From positions 4,340,001 to 4,404,000 of the forward strand of contig NC_089429.1 of assembly GCF_026210795.1 (NCBI RefSeq): a stretch of 64,000 nucleotides of DNA, in the 5' to 3' direction. This document shows positions 1 through 11,436 of this stretch, piece by piece. The stretch is from Rhizophagus irregularis. Its lineage: Eukaryota; Glomeromycota; Glomeromycetes; Glomerales; Glomeraceae. Every line of letters begins with the position of its first letter. Position 1 is the first letter of the stretch. Both the position numbers and the translations under genes were made by a program. The notes beneath the pieces are model-generated. The model did not search any database. It worked only from the letters and a program-made list of their open reading frames with translations, and had not been told where the DNA came from.

Positions 1-490
1 TTTTTTTATTTTTATTTTCGTTTCTTTAATAATTTTATTCTTTTTTTTTCAGTTCTTTAATTTGAAGAAGTAAAAACCAGATTTGAGTAAGTTTTTGCTT
101 TTACTTTTATTTTTATTTTTATCTTTCATAAATTTTTTTATTCACGTTATTTTTAATTTTTTTGGTCTCAGATAACAAAATTGATCATTTCATATTGGTA
201 ATTCTTAACCTTCCTTAGTGATTAAGGTCTGCTTTTGCTATAGGGGGCGAAGGCTATATATCTTTTCTGAATTTACAAGCTATTGCATATTTACTAGTAA
301 TATGATAAAAAAAAGTACAATTTCTTTATTATAGTTTTGTGTTTTAACATTAATTATTATATAATTTAGGTATGTACAATAATCTATTAGTATTATTAAA
401 AATTACAAAAAAATTATATATTATGAAATGTAAGTTTTTTAAATTGCGCCTAATAAAATTACAAAAAACCAAAATAAAATTACAATAAGT
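1..490. other. AT-rich non-coding stretch
   Basis: Homopolymer-rich sequence (long T runs in the first 170 bases) with no sustained open frame on either strand and no recognisable element end. Nothing else is seen here. Confidence 0.6.
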
Positions 491-770
491 TATGTATTAT
501 AAGGTTACGAAATGTAAAATTTGTAGAGAATTATGCCTAATAAAATTACAAAAAATTATGCATTATAAGATTACGAAATGTAAAATAATTAAAGACTTAC
601 GCCCTTATAATTTTACGAAAATACTAAAGAATGTAAATATTCAAAATACTACACCTAATAAGATTACAAAATATTACATTTTGCAAGATTACACAATATT
701 ACAATTTGCAAGATTACATTTTGCAAATCTATATAAAATTACATTTTATAAGATTACAAAAATATTATAA
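455..770. repeat. Imperfect low-complexity tandem repeat (about 66 bp)
   Basis: A phrase of the form TTATGYATTATAARRTTACG followed by AAATGTAAAAT recurs about 66 bp apart (near 489 and 555). More decayed ATTACA-rich copies follow to about 770. The 92-codon open frame across it is lysine/tyrosine/isoleucine low complexity and follows from the repeat, so it is not called as a gene. Confidence 0.6.
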
Positions 771-994
771 TATGTAAACCTTCGTGGGCCTTGTAAGTTT
801 ATATAAATCTACGATATAAAGGAATTTTAGAAGTTTACGCCATATTTAATTTACTGATGTATCACTCAATCGTCAGAAATTGTCTTAAAAATATTGCATT
901 TGCACTCAATTGTCCAAAAATTGTCAAACCATTGTCGCTCAATTGTCTAAAATTGTTAAAATTTTTCTAGCATTTGAAAGTTGAATTTTGGTAA

Positions 995-1886
995 AATGGT
1001 CCATTTTTCCAAAATTTGACAAAAAAAATGCACAATTTACCAGAATTTTCCTGGTAAATTGTGCAACAATGGAAAATTTTTATTTCAAATTTGCAATTTA
1101 CGTATCATTACAAAAAATTCATCACAATTTACATAACATTGGCCTAATATTGCTAAAAATTCACCACAATTTGCACTTCGTTTACATAGCATTAACTAAA
1201 TTCACCACAATTTGCATTACGTTTGCATAAAATTACTAAAAATTTGACTAAATTCACCACAATTTGCACTTCGTTTACATAACATTACTAAAAATTTAAC
1301 TAAATTCACCACAATTTGCATTACGTTTGCATAAAATTACTAAAAATTTAACTAAATTCACCACAATTTTCATTATGTTTACATAACATTACTAAAAATT
1401 TAACTAAATTCACCACAATTTGCATTACGTTTGCATAAAATTACTAAAAATTTGACTAAATTCACCACAATTTGCATTACGTTTGCATAAAATTACTAAA
1501 AATTTGACTAAAATTTACACAATTTACATTATGTTTACATAAAATTACTAAAAATTTGCCTAAAATTCACCACAATTTACATTACATTTGCATAAAATTA
1601 CTAAAAATTTAACTAAATTCACCACAATTTGCACTTCGTTTGCATATCATTACTAAAGATTTGCCTAAAATTTCCCACAATTTAATGATAATTCACTGAA
1701 AAATTTCTCAACATTTGAATTAGGAATTCTGTAGGAATTCCGCCATTTTGACAAAATTTGCCAAATTGTAAGACCTCCATTATCCCAAAATTGTAACACA
1801 ATTTACCCCAATTTACCGGGATAATTCTCAATTTGCCAGAAAAATTCCAGGCAAATTTTGCAACAATGACATCTGTTCGACCTGTG
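995..1886. mobile_element. Right part of a CACTA-type element with a GACCTGTG end
   Basis: The segment ends in TTCGACCTGTG at 1886. The same terminus closes the element at 54603 and the fully delimited foldback element 43651-44142 (CACAGG...CCTGTG, 3-bp target duplication). Subterminal sequence rich in CAATTTACC/CCAGG motifs also resembles the 54.5 kb copy. The left end is not visible and may lie off-window. No coding capacity is seen, so it is presumably non-autonomous. The family assignment rests on the terminus and the 3-bp TSD of its relative. Confidence 0.55.
1108..1685. repeat. 52-bp tandem repeat array
   Basis: About eleven head-to-tail units. Unit starts (TTCACCACAATTTGC) fall at 1201, 1253, 1305 and 1357, an exact 52-bp period. 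Typical unit parts are TTCACCACAATTTGCATTAC, GTTTGCATAAAATTACTAAA and AATTTGACTAAA. The array sits inside an element ending at 1886 and resembles the internal satellite-like repeats of the relative ending at 54603. Short open frames across it are repeat artefacts. Confidence 0.9.
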
Positions 1887-2013
1887 TCAGTCGATTTGTG
1901 ATTGATTTTACCAATTTTTACCGTTGGTCAAAAAATATGACGAATCACATGACCAATCGGCAAAAATTATGCTGAAAGCTCTTAACGGTCGAAAGTTTTG
2001 ATTTCGACCAGTG
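1887..2013. mobile_element. Right end of another CACTA-type element (TTTCGACCAGTG)
   Basis: The sequence runs through GGTCGAAAGTTTTGATTTCG to a terminal CGACCAGTG at 2013. This is the inverse of the CACTGGTCGAAA left ends seen at 41819 and 45489. The last 30 bases closely match the right end at 56815, so the two belong to one subfamily. The left end is outside the window or lost. The element ending at 1886 appears nested within it. Confidence 0.55.
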
Positions 2014-2219
2014 CATCCCTTTATCATTTTCAGATGCAAACAAACCTTATCAAAAGAAACTGTAAATTTAGTGAAAGTTGAAAAGTAACAATTTTGTATT
2101 AATCGAAGTAGTATTGCTATAATAACAATATCGCTACAGAATATAAATATACAAGGAATATTTTCAATTTTACTGCAAATTTTGACAAAGTATAACTTGC
2201 CGCATTAAAGTATATCAAA

Positions 2220-3005
2220 TTTTAACGCAGTAGAATGCTAACGATTTTCTTATTATTATTAATTGATTTGACTTTTTAATTATGATTTATAGTTGATTTT
2301 TCAATCAAGAAATCAACGCAGTAGGACGCTAACGATTTTCTTATTATTATTAATTGATTTGTCTTTTTTAATTATGATTTATAGTTGATTTTTCAATTGA
2401 GAAATCAACGCAATAGGACGCTAACGATTTTCTTAATTTTAATTAATTGATTAGTCTTTTTTAATTATGATTTATAGTTGATTTGCCAATCGAGAAGTCA
2501 ACGCAGTAGGACGCTAATGATTTTCTTAATTTTAATTAATTGATTTGATTTTTTAAATTATGATTTATAGTTGATTTGTCAATTGAGAAGTCAATGCAGT
2601 AGGACGCTAACGATTTTCTTATTATTAATTGATTAGTCTTTTTTAATTATGATTTATAGTTGATTTGCCAATCGAGAAGTCAACGCAGTAGGACACTAAC
2701 GATTTTCTTAATTTTAATTAATTGATTTGATTTTTTAAATTATGATTTATAGTTGATTTGTCAATTAAGAAGTCAATGCAGTAGGATGCTAACGATTTTC
2801 TTATTATTAATTGATTTGTCTTTTTTAATTATGATTTATAGTTGATTTTCCAATCGAGAAGTCAACGCAGTAGGACGCTAATGATTTTCTTAATTTTAAT
2901 TAATTGATTTGATTTTTTAATTATGATTTATAGTTGATTTTCCAATCAAGAAGTCAACGCAGTAGAATGCTAACGATTTTCTTATTATTAATTGATTTGA
3001 TTTTT
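2220..3005. repeat. 92-bp tandem repeat array, about nine units
   Basis: Each unit carries CGCAGTAGGACGCTAACG, then GATTTTCTTATTATTAATTG, then ATTATGATTTATAGTTGATT. Unit starts are near 2226, 2317 and 2409 and continue to about 2957. Alternate units carry ATTTTAATTAATTGATTTGA versus ATTATTAATTGATTAGTC, which suggests a partial dimeric higher-order pattern. It lies just upstream of the copy-1 gene and could hold its promoter; no specific site can be named. Confidence 0.9.
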
Positions 3006-3080
3006 TAAATTTATAAATAGGACGATATGACGATATTGAACCTGCTTCAATTTTTTAAACGAATATTGAGTGAATATCAA

Positions 3081-5495
3081 AATGTCAAATAATAGCAATA
3101 ATAAAAAAAAACAATAAAAAAAATAACAAACAAAAGCAACAGAGGTTTCAAGAAGAAATACCTGATGAAGTATCAAATCGTCAACGAAGAAGAATGGAAG
3201 AAGAAAGTAATCCAAATGAGACGAGTGACAAAACCAATAAATCAGCTAGCAAATCGTCACCCACCAAGTCAAACAAACAAAAGCAGCAAAGGTTTCAAGA
3301 AGAAATACCTGACAAAGGATCTAATCGTCAACAGGGAACAACAGAAGAAGAAAGTAATCTGAATGAGATGAGTGACAAAACCAATAAGTCGACTAGCAAA
3401 TCGTCACTCACCAAGTCAAACAAACAAAAGCAGTAAAGGTTTCAAGAAGAAACACTGAGCGAAGGATCTAATCATCAACGGGAAAGAATGGAAGAAGGAA
3501 GTGATCTAAATGAGACGAGTGACAAAACCAATAAGTCGACTAGCAAATCGTCACTCACCAAGTCAAACAAACAAAAGCAGCAAAGGTTTCAAGAAGAAAC
3601 ACTGAGCGAAGGATCTAAGCGTCAACTGGGAAGAACGGAAGAAGAAAGTGATCCAAATGAGACGAGTGACAAGACCAATAAGTCGACTAGCAAATCGTCA
3701 CCCATCAAGTTGATTCTCAAATCTGCAAAGTCGACTAAACTGACTCAAGAAGAGTCTGACGATAAGGTTATAGAAATTGAACCGCCAAATATTTCTAATA
3801 AAGGTAATTGAATTTTGGAAAATTGCTGATTGATATGTACGATAATTAATAATTTTTATAGATCAACAAGAGATGTTATCGGAAATGAAAAAACAATATG
3901 GGAATATTTGAATTCCACAAAAATTCGTATTAGTGGTTAAAGACGATCAAGGTAATGAAAAGGTGATCGATAACGATGATACTGATTTAGAAGCAGGTAT
4001 GATTTTGACTTCATTCGTATAAATTCAGAATTATTCGTAAAAAAATATTACTATTAATAAAATTCTTTATTTAGAAAATCTAAAATTAAAGAAACAAATT
4101 AATGAAGTACAAGTAGAGAATGCAAGGCTTTAACGCGAAAATAACTGATTATTCGACGAAAATCATTTTTTGACTTAAGTAAACGAGGCCTTTGCAGACG
4201 AGAATGACAATCTATGCAAAAGCTTAAACAGATATTCAAGAATCTGCCTGCCTAAAGCCATTCATAGGCAGATGGATCTTGAACAGCCGGCAAAATGTCA
4301 AAAAAGAATTAAGACAAAAAGTCCGAGCGATACGAGAAAGAATCAGAGGAAGAACAGTCTGGTTCTAACAATAATGATGAGTACGACGAAAAAGAAGCTA
4401 GAGTATATTAATTTTATTTGTCTAATTCAGTTATTTAAAATTGCAGTATTGAGTAATTAAGTACCGGTTATCACTATTTGATTGTTATATTTAGGCTGAA
4501 ATGAAGTCTATTTTGAAAACCATCGATGAAACTCGAAGACTAGATTACAATGAAATGTTCAATAGCGCGAAAAATCTCAAGATTCGTCATAAGCTAGTCC
4601 CTGAATTGCGTTCAGCCCTTGCTCTGTATTTTCCCGCTTCAAATAAGCAACTTCCAAAATGGTTGGGTTGTCTTCACAAGTCTCTTCGTTTTCATCAAAG
4701 ATTAATGAATAGGAGAAAAGCCGATGAAAATAAACACCGGGTGCACTCAAACAATCGAGTATACGATGTTAGTAATGATTTATAATTATTATGCTGAATT
4801 TTATTCTGATTATGTATTGAATTTTATTCAAATTATAACGTATTTTAGAAGAAAATCCGCTGAATGAAAGCGGCAAAGAGGTCATATAGATTTGACGATG
4901 AACGGATAACAAAATATGATAAGCGTAGATTACTAAAGATGTTATCCAATCGCTTATTTCATTCTCCAGAAATAAGCGAGACAGACGAAGAAGACCCAAC
5001 AAAGTCCATAATCGCTATTTACGACTATTCGTGGAAATCTGATGAGGTTAGAACTTCTGAATCTTGATTTTTCAGACAAATCGCTGGATTTAATTTTATA
5101 TTTTATTGTTTCTTCAGCTTAAAAATTTACTATGAAATGTACTCGATGTACACTCATCAAATAAGTGAAATTAATACGTGAATGTAGATACGATGATGAG
5201 ATACAAAAATATGACTGACCACATCTGTCGAATGCTCCCGAATGGTCTTATATCGTACAACAACAAGATTTAATATTCGATACTGATATTGATTAGGGTT
5301 TAATCACTGAATATGAACTGAATATGATAAAGAAGTAGAAGAAATTAGTAGAGGGACAACACCAGCAACTGGCAACACCACCGAAAATTATGAAAACCAT
5401 AACAAGAAAGAAGAAGAAAAACCATCAAAATCAACGGTCGGCGACAATCATAATAATTCAGATTCTGATTTACATATGGACGACGCGCAATGAAC
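3081..5495 (+). pseudogene. Repeat-rich CACTA-associated gene, copy 1 (decayed, spliced)
   Basis: Function unknown. It starts MSNN at 3081, and a frameshift in an A run follows at once. Then come four 48-49-residue repeats (3125-3700) with QQRFQEE, NETSDKTNKS and SKSSPTKSNK; unit 2 ends in a TAA (3434-3436) where the others have CAA. Apparent introns (GTAATT...TTATAG at 3805-3860; GTATGA...TTTAG near 3997-4073) lead to coiled-coil-like pieces. Conserved modules follow: 4498-4770 (MKSILKTIDE, ELRSALALYFP, LPKWLGCLHKS), 4858-5045 (FHSPEISETDEEDP, YDYSWKSDE) and 5118-5290 (LKNLL, PEWSYI). The same module order occurs in the copy at 20103-31590. It lies inside a CACTA-type element ending at 6093, so it may be a second (TnpA-like) gene of that element or a captured host gene. 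Several stops make it a pseudogene. Confidence 0.6.
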
Positions 5496-5599
5496 GAATC
5501 TGAATTAATTTGGTAGAAAACTTTCTTTTTTTCGTCAAAAATCTATATATATATATAATTAATATTCCAAATTATTAGTATTAGAATTTTCCATAATTC

Positions 5600-5895
5600 A
5601 AAATAAATTTGTCTTAATTCAGAAAAAAATTAATTACAATTCGAAATAAATTTACTGCAAATTTACCGCAATTCAGAATAGAAAATTTACTGCAATTCAG
5701 ATTAAAATTTACCGCAATTCAGAATAAAATTTACCGCAATTCAGAATAAATTTACTGTAATTCAAAATAAATTTACCGCAATTCAGAATAAATTTACTGC
5801 AATTCAGATTAAAATTTACCGCAATTCAGATTAAAATTTATCACAATTTATCAAAATTTACCATAATTCAGAATAAATTCACTGCAATTCGGTAA
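5600..5895. repeat. 22-23-bp tandem repeat near an element end
   Basis: About a dozen imperfect copies of TTACCGCAATTCAGAATAAA, some with ACTGCAATTCAGATTAAAAT. It lies 200 bp inside the CACTA-type right end at 6093. Subterminal repeats of this size are typical binding arrays of CACTA/EnSpm elements; that role is inferred. Confidence 0.8.
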
Positions 5896-5939
5896 ATTTA
5901 TGAATATATTTTTTTAAACAATTTGGATTAAAAATACTA

Positions 5940-6093
5940 AGCAATTCAGATACAATTTGGATATTCTGATCGGCGTCAATCGGTCTGCCAATCGGAACTT
6001 TGCCTAAATTAATAAATCGGCCATCTTTATTACCAAATTTGGCTTAAAATCGAACATCCGATTTCTAGCTGATTTGGACTATTTCGACCAGTA
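5940..6093. mobile_element. CACTA-type right terminus interrupting transposase A
   Basis: The sequence ATCCGATTTCTAGCTGATTT followed by GGACTATTTCGACCAGTA ends at 6093. It is very close to the terminus ending at 31964 (ATCCGATTTTTAGCTGATTT, then TATTTCGACTAGTG), so copies 1 and 2 of the repeat-rich gene sit in the same element subfamily. Immediately to the right, transposase-A sequence (- strand) starts in mid-domain, so this element inserted into the transposase. The partner left end is not in the window. Confidence 0.65.
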
Positions 6094-6808
6094 CATTCTC
6101 AGAAAGATGTTCTCAGAGAGAGACCGTTGCATATATTGTAAAAAATATTCGCCATTGATCTGCAGTAAAATTTGAAAACCCATCTCCACAATTGACTTTT
6201 CCTGGGATACGACCTAAGTCAGCTGGAACTTTAAATTCATCCATTTTTTTCTGAACTGTTTTCAAAATATGTATTGTTAATACGCCATTTTTGATCTAAA
6301 GTCTTCTTACAATTCATTTTGCAATGCCCAGAAACAAGCAGTGCATCGGATCGATTGTAATGAACCGAATTGGATCGAAATATGGTAAAATCAATAATTC
6401 AGACCATCTAACTCCAGTTTGCTTTACAAATCGCTTTCTTGCTGCATCTGAATTACAGCATCTCCATCCTATAGCATCTTGACGTTGTTGAGCTGAATCA
6501 CGGCAAGTAAACTATTCGTCCATTTCATTTATCTCAGCGAAATTATGCTGCCGAGTTTCATAATTCACCTTCTTTTTGCATCTATGATATGACACCAAAG
6601 CAGAAATATGTCCGCAAATTTTTCTTGCAGCCGGTATGTCACATGAAACAAGAATCAGAGCTGCGCGAATTCTTTTCCCTTCTTGACATTTATACATTTG
6701 ATTTAATGTTACTCCTTCCTAAAGTGACTTCAACTCATCAATGATTGGCACCAGATAGTGATTAATCTTATGTAAACTTACTTTATCTGGGCTGGGTAAT
6801 AAGCCAAC
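6094..6808 (-). pseudogene. CACTA (Tnp2-type) transposase A, central part
   Basis: Minus-strand remnants read VSLHKINHYL, then RIRAALILVSCDIPAARKIC, a CxxCKK-like segment, RKRFVKQTGVRWSELL, LPYFDPIRF and DPMHCLFLG. These are the hallmark blocks of fungal Tnp2/EnSpm-CACTA transposases (DNA cleavage and joining of CACTA elements in the nucleus). Homologous blocks occur in copy B at 50760-51270. The reading frame holds several stops (after LKSL, after NEMDE) and a frameshift, and it is cut by one element at 6093 and by the hAT element at 6809. The N-terminal half resumes at 11978. Non-functional. Confidence 0.85.
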
Positions 6809-7039
6809 TAGTGCTCCGAACAGGTCAGGTCAGATCAGGTCAACTGGTTAACCCGACCTGATTTTTTTTTTCAGGTCGAATCAGGTCAGGTATAATCAGG
6901 TAAACGGGTATAACCTGATCTGACCTGTGACCTGAAAATCAAATAGGCAATTTCGATTTGCGACATTGGCATTCCTGCAGATAAATTGTGTAACAATTTC
7001 AGTTTTTTTAATTTAAAAAAAAAATTTTTAATTTCTTTT

Positions 7040-8131
7040 TTTTTTGTTTTAAGCGAAATGTTTAATCCGGATTTTGGAAGTAAGTGGAGGAAAGAGGGGA
7101 GAATAATTCATTATTTTTTTTAAGAGAAATGTTACGCTTCTCTTTCTTTATTGTAAGTTGCCAGACGAATATACAACCTGGACTTTAGAATTATGTAAGT
7201 GGATGTGGAGGATTTTTTTTTAATTATTTTTTATTTATCAAGGGAAACGTTACTAACGTTTTCTTTTTCTTTTTTATAGGTTGCCAGATGAATATTACGA
7301 CCTGGACTTTGGAATTATGTAAGTATAGGAAAGAGAAGTGGTTTATTTTTTTTTTAAAGAGAAATGTTGCTAACGTTTCTCCTTTTCTATTTTGTAGGTT
7401 GCCAGACGAATATACGACCTGGACTTTAAAATTTTGTAAGTAGATCCGTGGAGGAGAGGGAAATATTTTTTTTTTATTTTTTTTTTTAATCGAAGGAAAC
7501 GTTATTAACGTTTCTCTTTTCTTTTTAGGTTGCCGGACAAATATTATGACCCAGACTTTGGAATTATGTAAGTATAAGGAAGGAGTGTTTTTATTTTTTT
7601 TTTTTAAAGAGAAACGTTGCTAACATTTTTCTTTTTCTTTTTTGTAGGTCGCCGGATGAATATACGACCTGAACTTTAGAATTATGTAAGTGGATCTGTG
7701 GAGGAAGGGGGGAATATTTTTTTTTATTTTTTTTTATCAAGGGAAACATTACTAACGTTTCTCTTTTTCTTTTTTATAGGTTCCCGGACGAATATACAAC
7801 CCGGACTTTGGAATTATGTAAGTATAGGAAGGAGGAGTGTTTATTTATTTATTTATTTATTTATTTTTTAAAGAGAATCGTTGTTAACGTCTTTCTTTTC
7901 TTTTTGTAGGTTATCGGACGAATTTATGAACCGGAATATGTAAGAGGAGGAGTAGTGGAGAAAGGTTGAGAATATTTTTTTTTCTCGAGAAACGTTTCTA
8001 ACGTTTCTTTTTTCTTGTTTGTAGGGTTGCCGGATGAATTTACAAACTGGATCTTGGAATAGGTAAAGGATCGGAAGAGAGCTTTTTTGTATTTACTTTA
8101 AAGACTTCTCTAACATATCTTTTTTTTGTAG
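7040..8131 (+). repeat. Mini-exon array 1: about 8 intron/exon-like tandem units
   Basis: Mini-exons at 7280-7318, 7398-7435, 7529-7567, 7648-7685, 7780-7817, 7910-7939 and 8025-8062 (30-39 bp; consensus GTTGCCGGACGAATATACGA then CCTGGACTTTGGAATTAT) are each followed by GTAAGT or GTAAGA/GTAAAG. Each is preceded by a pyrimidine-rich tract ending TAG. The 'introns' are 69-94 nt. Most contain a perfect inverted repeat (GAGAAACGTT-loop-AACGTTTCTC type) around GCTAAC or TACTAAC, a consensus branch-point sequence. Unit starts are spaced 118, 131, 119, 132, 130, 115 and 107 bp, so long and short units alternate at first. Exon lengths are not multiples of three, so spliced products would not keep one frame. 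Whether it is transcribed is unknown. Confidence 0.75.
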
Positions 8132-8334
8132 GACTGCCGGGATATTCAGAAATCACGTTCAGGAATGCATTTATTCTATGAAGGAGAGCCCTTTCTCTAT
8201 GCGATTGGTAATACATATGGCTTTAATCTATTGAAAGATCTCGATATCGGTGCCATCATCTCTGATAAATCGTATACGGCCATGACGGAGACTTCAACAA
8301 TAAGAACAACTTCTCAGAATACAATTTGATAGAC
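8132..8334 (+). other. Exon-like open frame closing mini-exon array 1
   Basis: After the last TAG acceptor of the array the + strand is open for 66 codons (starts DCRDIQKSRSGMHLFYEGEP, ends TTSQNTI then TGA). Composition here is less AT-biased than the array. It could be the terminal exon of a transcript made from the array, or a piece of captured host gene inside the hAT element. No domain is recognised. Confidence 0.4.
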
Positions 8335-8590
8335 AACATCGGCTTGGATGCCGTATGTAATATTTGGCAATCCTGAATCCTAATTCGTGGAGTAGTATAC
8401 TTTAAGCAACGCATATGAATGAAGACAATGTCTTTGTGTAGGATTATTGTAAGTTTCGGAATTTTTGGTTTGAGGTCAATTACAATTTCAAAAAGTTTTC
8501 ATATATTTTATAGTAGTGATTTATTATTATATTATAATGTTATGCTTTTATTATATTATTTATATTTATACTAGAGAAAAAAATAATTTT
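8335..8590. other. Non-coding spacer between array 1 and the hAT transposase 3' end
   Basis: A stretch whose AT content rises toward the transposase stop codon at 8591. The minus strand downstream of that stop offers AATAA-like signals, but no single polyadenylation site stands out. No gene is seen. Confidence 0.5.
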
Positions 8591-11436
8591 TTACATATAA
8601 TCGATCCAATTTTTGATACACATGCATGCTTGAATAGATTCATTATTTAAACTAGATCGCTTTTTTGTAATTAAATCAGTACTTCTAGAGAAGATCCTTT
8701 CCACAGGAACGCTTGTACCTATATAATACAAATTTAAAATTATATAAAAATAATATAATAATTATATACATATACAATAAAAATCTAAATTACCTGGGAT
8801 TCCGAGATAGTCGCGAGCCATAATTGAAAGACGTGGATATTGTTCTTCATTATGCTATAATTTATGTTATTAAATTTATTATATGTAATTATAGCTCTAT
8901 ATTACAAAATCAAATGCAATTTACCTTCTACCATATTAATGGATTCGTTTTAGGTCCTTCAACCAACTTATTAAGATAGTCTTCTACCTCAAACTCATCA
9001 CTACTATTATTATTATTAGCTCCAAATAATTCATACAAAAAGTCATTCTCATTATTATTATTTTCGCAATTATCATTAATTATATTAGTTTTACTAGCAT
9101 AATCACTTTTAAAAGTGTTTATAAAGATTAATTTCGCGGAGTCAATAAATTTTTGTTCCCATTGTTGTTTTTTGTAATAATTTAATTTCAACCTCGGATC
9201 AAGAACTGTATATACAGTATAAAATCAGTATAAAGAAAATACGTTATATAATTATATTAAATTTGAACAAATATTAAAATTAAAATAAAAAAATTACTTG
9301 TTGCAATTGTATACAGTTGCGAATCGTCAGTCTTAGAATAGTAAAGCTTCAATTTTTCGTATCCCTTTGTTATCGCATCACGTATTTCCGGATAATGACA
9401 ATATTTCTCATGATTTTCATCCAGTAAATTCTCAATATGTTCAAGAATCATATTATACATGGGAACCGATGATGACAAAGTTATATACTTTGACATTGAC
9501 ATGTATTCAGTAGCCTTATAAAATTTCTGAAAATTGTATTCATAATTATTTATTAGAATGAAATTTTGAATAAAAATTTTAAATTAAACTTACTTCAAAA
9601 ATACGACATAATTCTTCTATAATATCCCATTCATTAGAAGAAATTAAAAATTTTTTTAAATCATGTTCAAATGCAGCAATATCATTGAGAGGCTAATAAT
9701 AAAATATTATTAATACAGTAATATTAATAAATATTTTTATTTTATCATAATATTAAAATTTACTTACATCTTTAAGTTTTAATGAGCGTTCTAGCATAAG
9801 GTACGTTGAGTTCCATCACGTACGAACGTCTGAGATGAGTTTTAATGACTTTATATTATATAAATCATACTGACGGGCAAATTTTTCACTTTGCTGTGGG
9901 GATAGATTTATTTTAAATATTAATTTTCGTAATTTTGGAATTACTTCTACACCACTTTGAGAATTTTCAGTTTCTGTAAGAATATCATTTTCTTCCTGAA
10001 CTTCACTAGCAGCCTTGATATGTCTTAAAATTTCTTGTGACGTTAGATTTATTATGTGAGCTAAACACCTGACATGATTTCTTTTATGATTGAAATTAAT
10101 TTCATTTCTACCACAAACATTTTCGAGTTCTTTTAATAGAGTTGTGTTATTTGCTGCATTATCCGCAGTTATTGCTAAAATCTATTTAAAATTTATTAAT
10201 ATAAATATTATGAAATAAAAAAATAAAAATAAAAAATATGGAAGTACAGTATTACCTTGTTAAAAATATTAAATTCATTATCAACACAACTTAAAAATGC
10301 TTTTGCCAGATTCTCCCCTGTGTGAGATCCTGATAAATGAACAAAATCAACGAGTATATCATGAAGATTCCAATTAATATCGATATAGTGGCACGTTATA
10401 CCAAGAAAAGCAACAGTATTCGTTGATGTCCAACAGTCCAAAGTAAAACTTAATTTTCCTGGAACATTCTTTAATAGATATAATAAAAAATTTAATATTA
10501 TTTATAATTATAAAATAATTTTAAAATTTACTAACTTGTAATTTATTCTTCATATTTGTTCGATAATTATTATATAAATTTAAAATATCATTGCGAACAG
10601 TATCTGCTGATGGAATTTCAACTTTTGCGTTACATAATTTTATTAATCGTTGAAATTTATCACCCTCAGTTACAGTAAAAGGCTGATCATCTGACGCTAC
10701 CCAAATTGCTAAGTTTTCACGAAAACCTGCATTACTAAATGCCTGTAAAAAGATTAATTCTATAAATAAATAATAAAAAAAAAATCATAAAATATAAATT
10801 AAATAATATATAATTATTACAATTTCTTTTTCCTTATTTTCCCCCAAAAATTTCTTCATAAATTCCGCTTGCTTTTTAACAGAAGGATCGATTTTATCCA
10901 TATGATTCTTTAAATGTTTATTTAGATTTCCTGTACTACCATTTGATTTTCCATCCATTCGAAACTTTACATTACTATTATTTATAATATTTACAATATG
11001 TATAACTATATAATTTATTAATATAAAAATTATATTTACTATAATATTAATGTTATTCTTACCTACAATATTTACATTTTGCCCATATCACACCATTTTT
11101 ATCTGTAAATTTTTCGAAGTGGTCCCATACAAAACTTCTTATTTTATTATTTAAATTTTTTTTATTTTTTTCTAATACACTATCTTCTTCAGAAACTTCA
11201 TCATCATTTTCATCGGCAATAATTTCACTTCCAGAATCTTCTGTTTCTTCATTATCTTCTGCTTCATTATCTTCTGCTTCATTATCCTCTACTTCATTAG
11301 TATTTTCTGTTTCGTTATTGATGTCTCTTTCTTTTTCAAATTCTATATCATCCTCTATTTCAATTATTCTATTATGACGAGCACGTTTTGATTTAAGAGA
11401 AATATTATTAAAATTATTTCGCTTTTGTTTATTCAT
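8591..11436 (-). pseudogene. hAT transposase gene (multi-exon, one nonsense codon)
   Basis: Cut-and-paste transposase of the surrounding hAT element. Exon 1 (11436-11064) gives an acidic leader with NEAEDNEAEDNE-type repeats and a BED zinc finger start (WDHF, CKYC); exon 2 (about 10970-10830) completes it (GSTGNLNKHLKNHM). Later exons are near 10740-10535, 10470-10255, 10180-9770 (ITADNAANN, HVRCLAHIINL), 9692-9595, 9531-9298 and 9210-8925. The last, 8857-8591, holds the dimerisation block (WWKHNEEQYPRLSIMARDYL, TSVPVERIFS). Exons join at GT-AG sites with short introns. One in-frame TGA (VRT*WNSTYL, near 9813-9830) replaces an expected arginine codon (CGA to TGA), so the copy is probably dead unless read through. 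Otherwise it is full length. Start ATG at 11436 has an A-rich context. Confidence 0.88.

Noticed and set aside
988-1230. 80-codon open frame
   Set aside because: It reads through the 52-bp tandem repeat; composition follows the repeat and no conserved feature is present.
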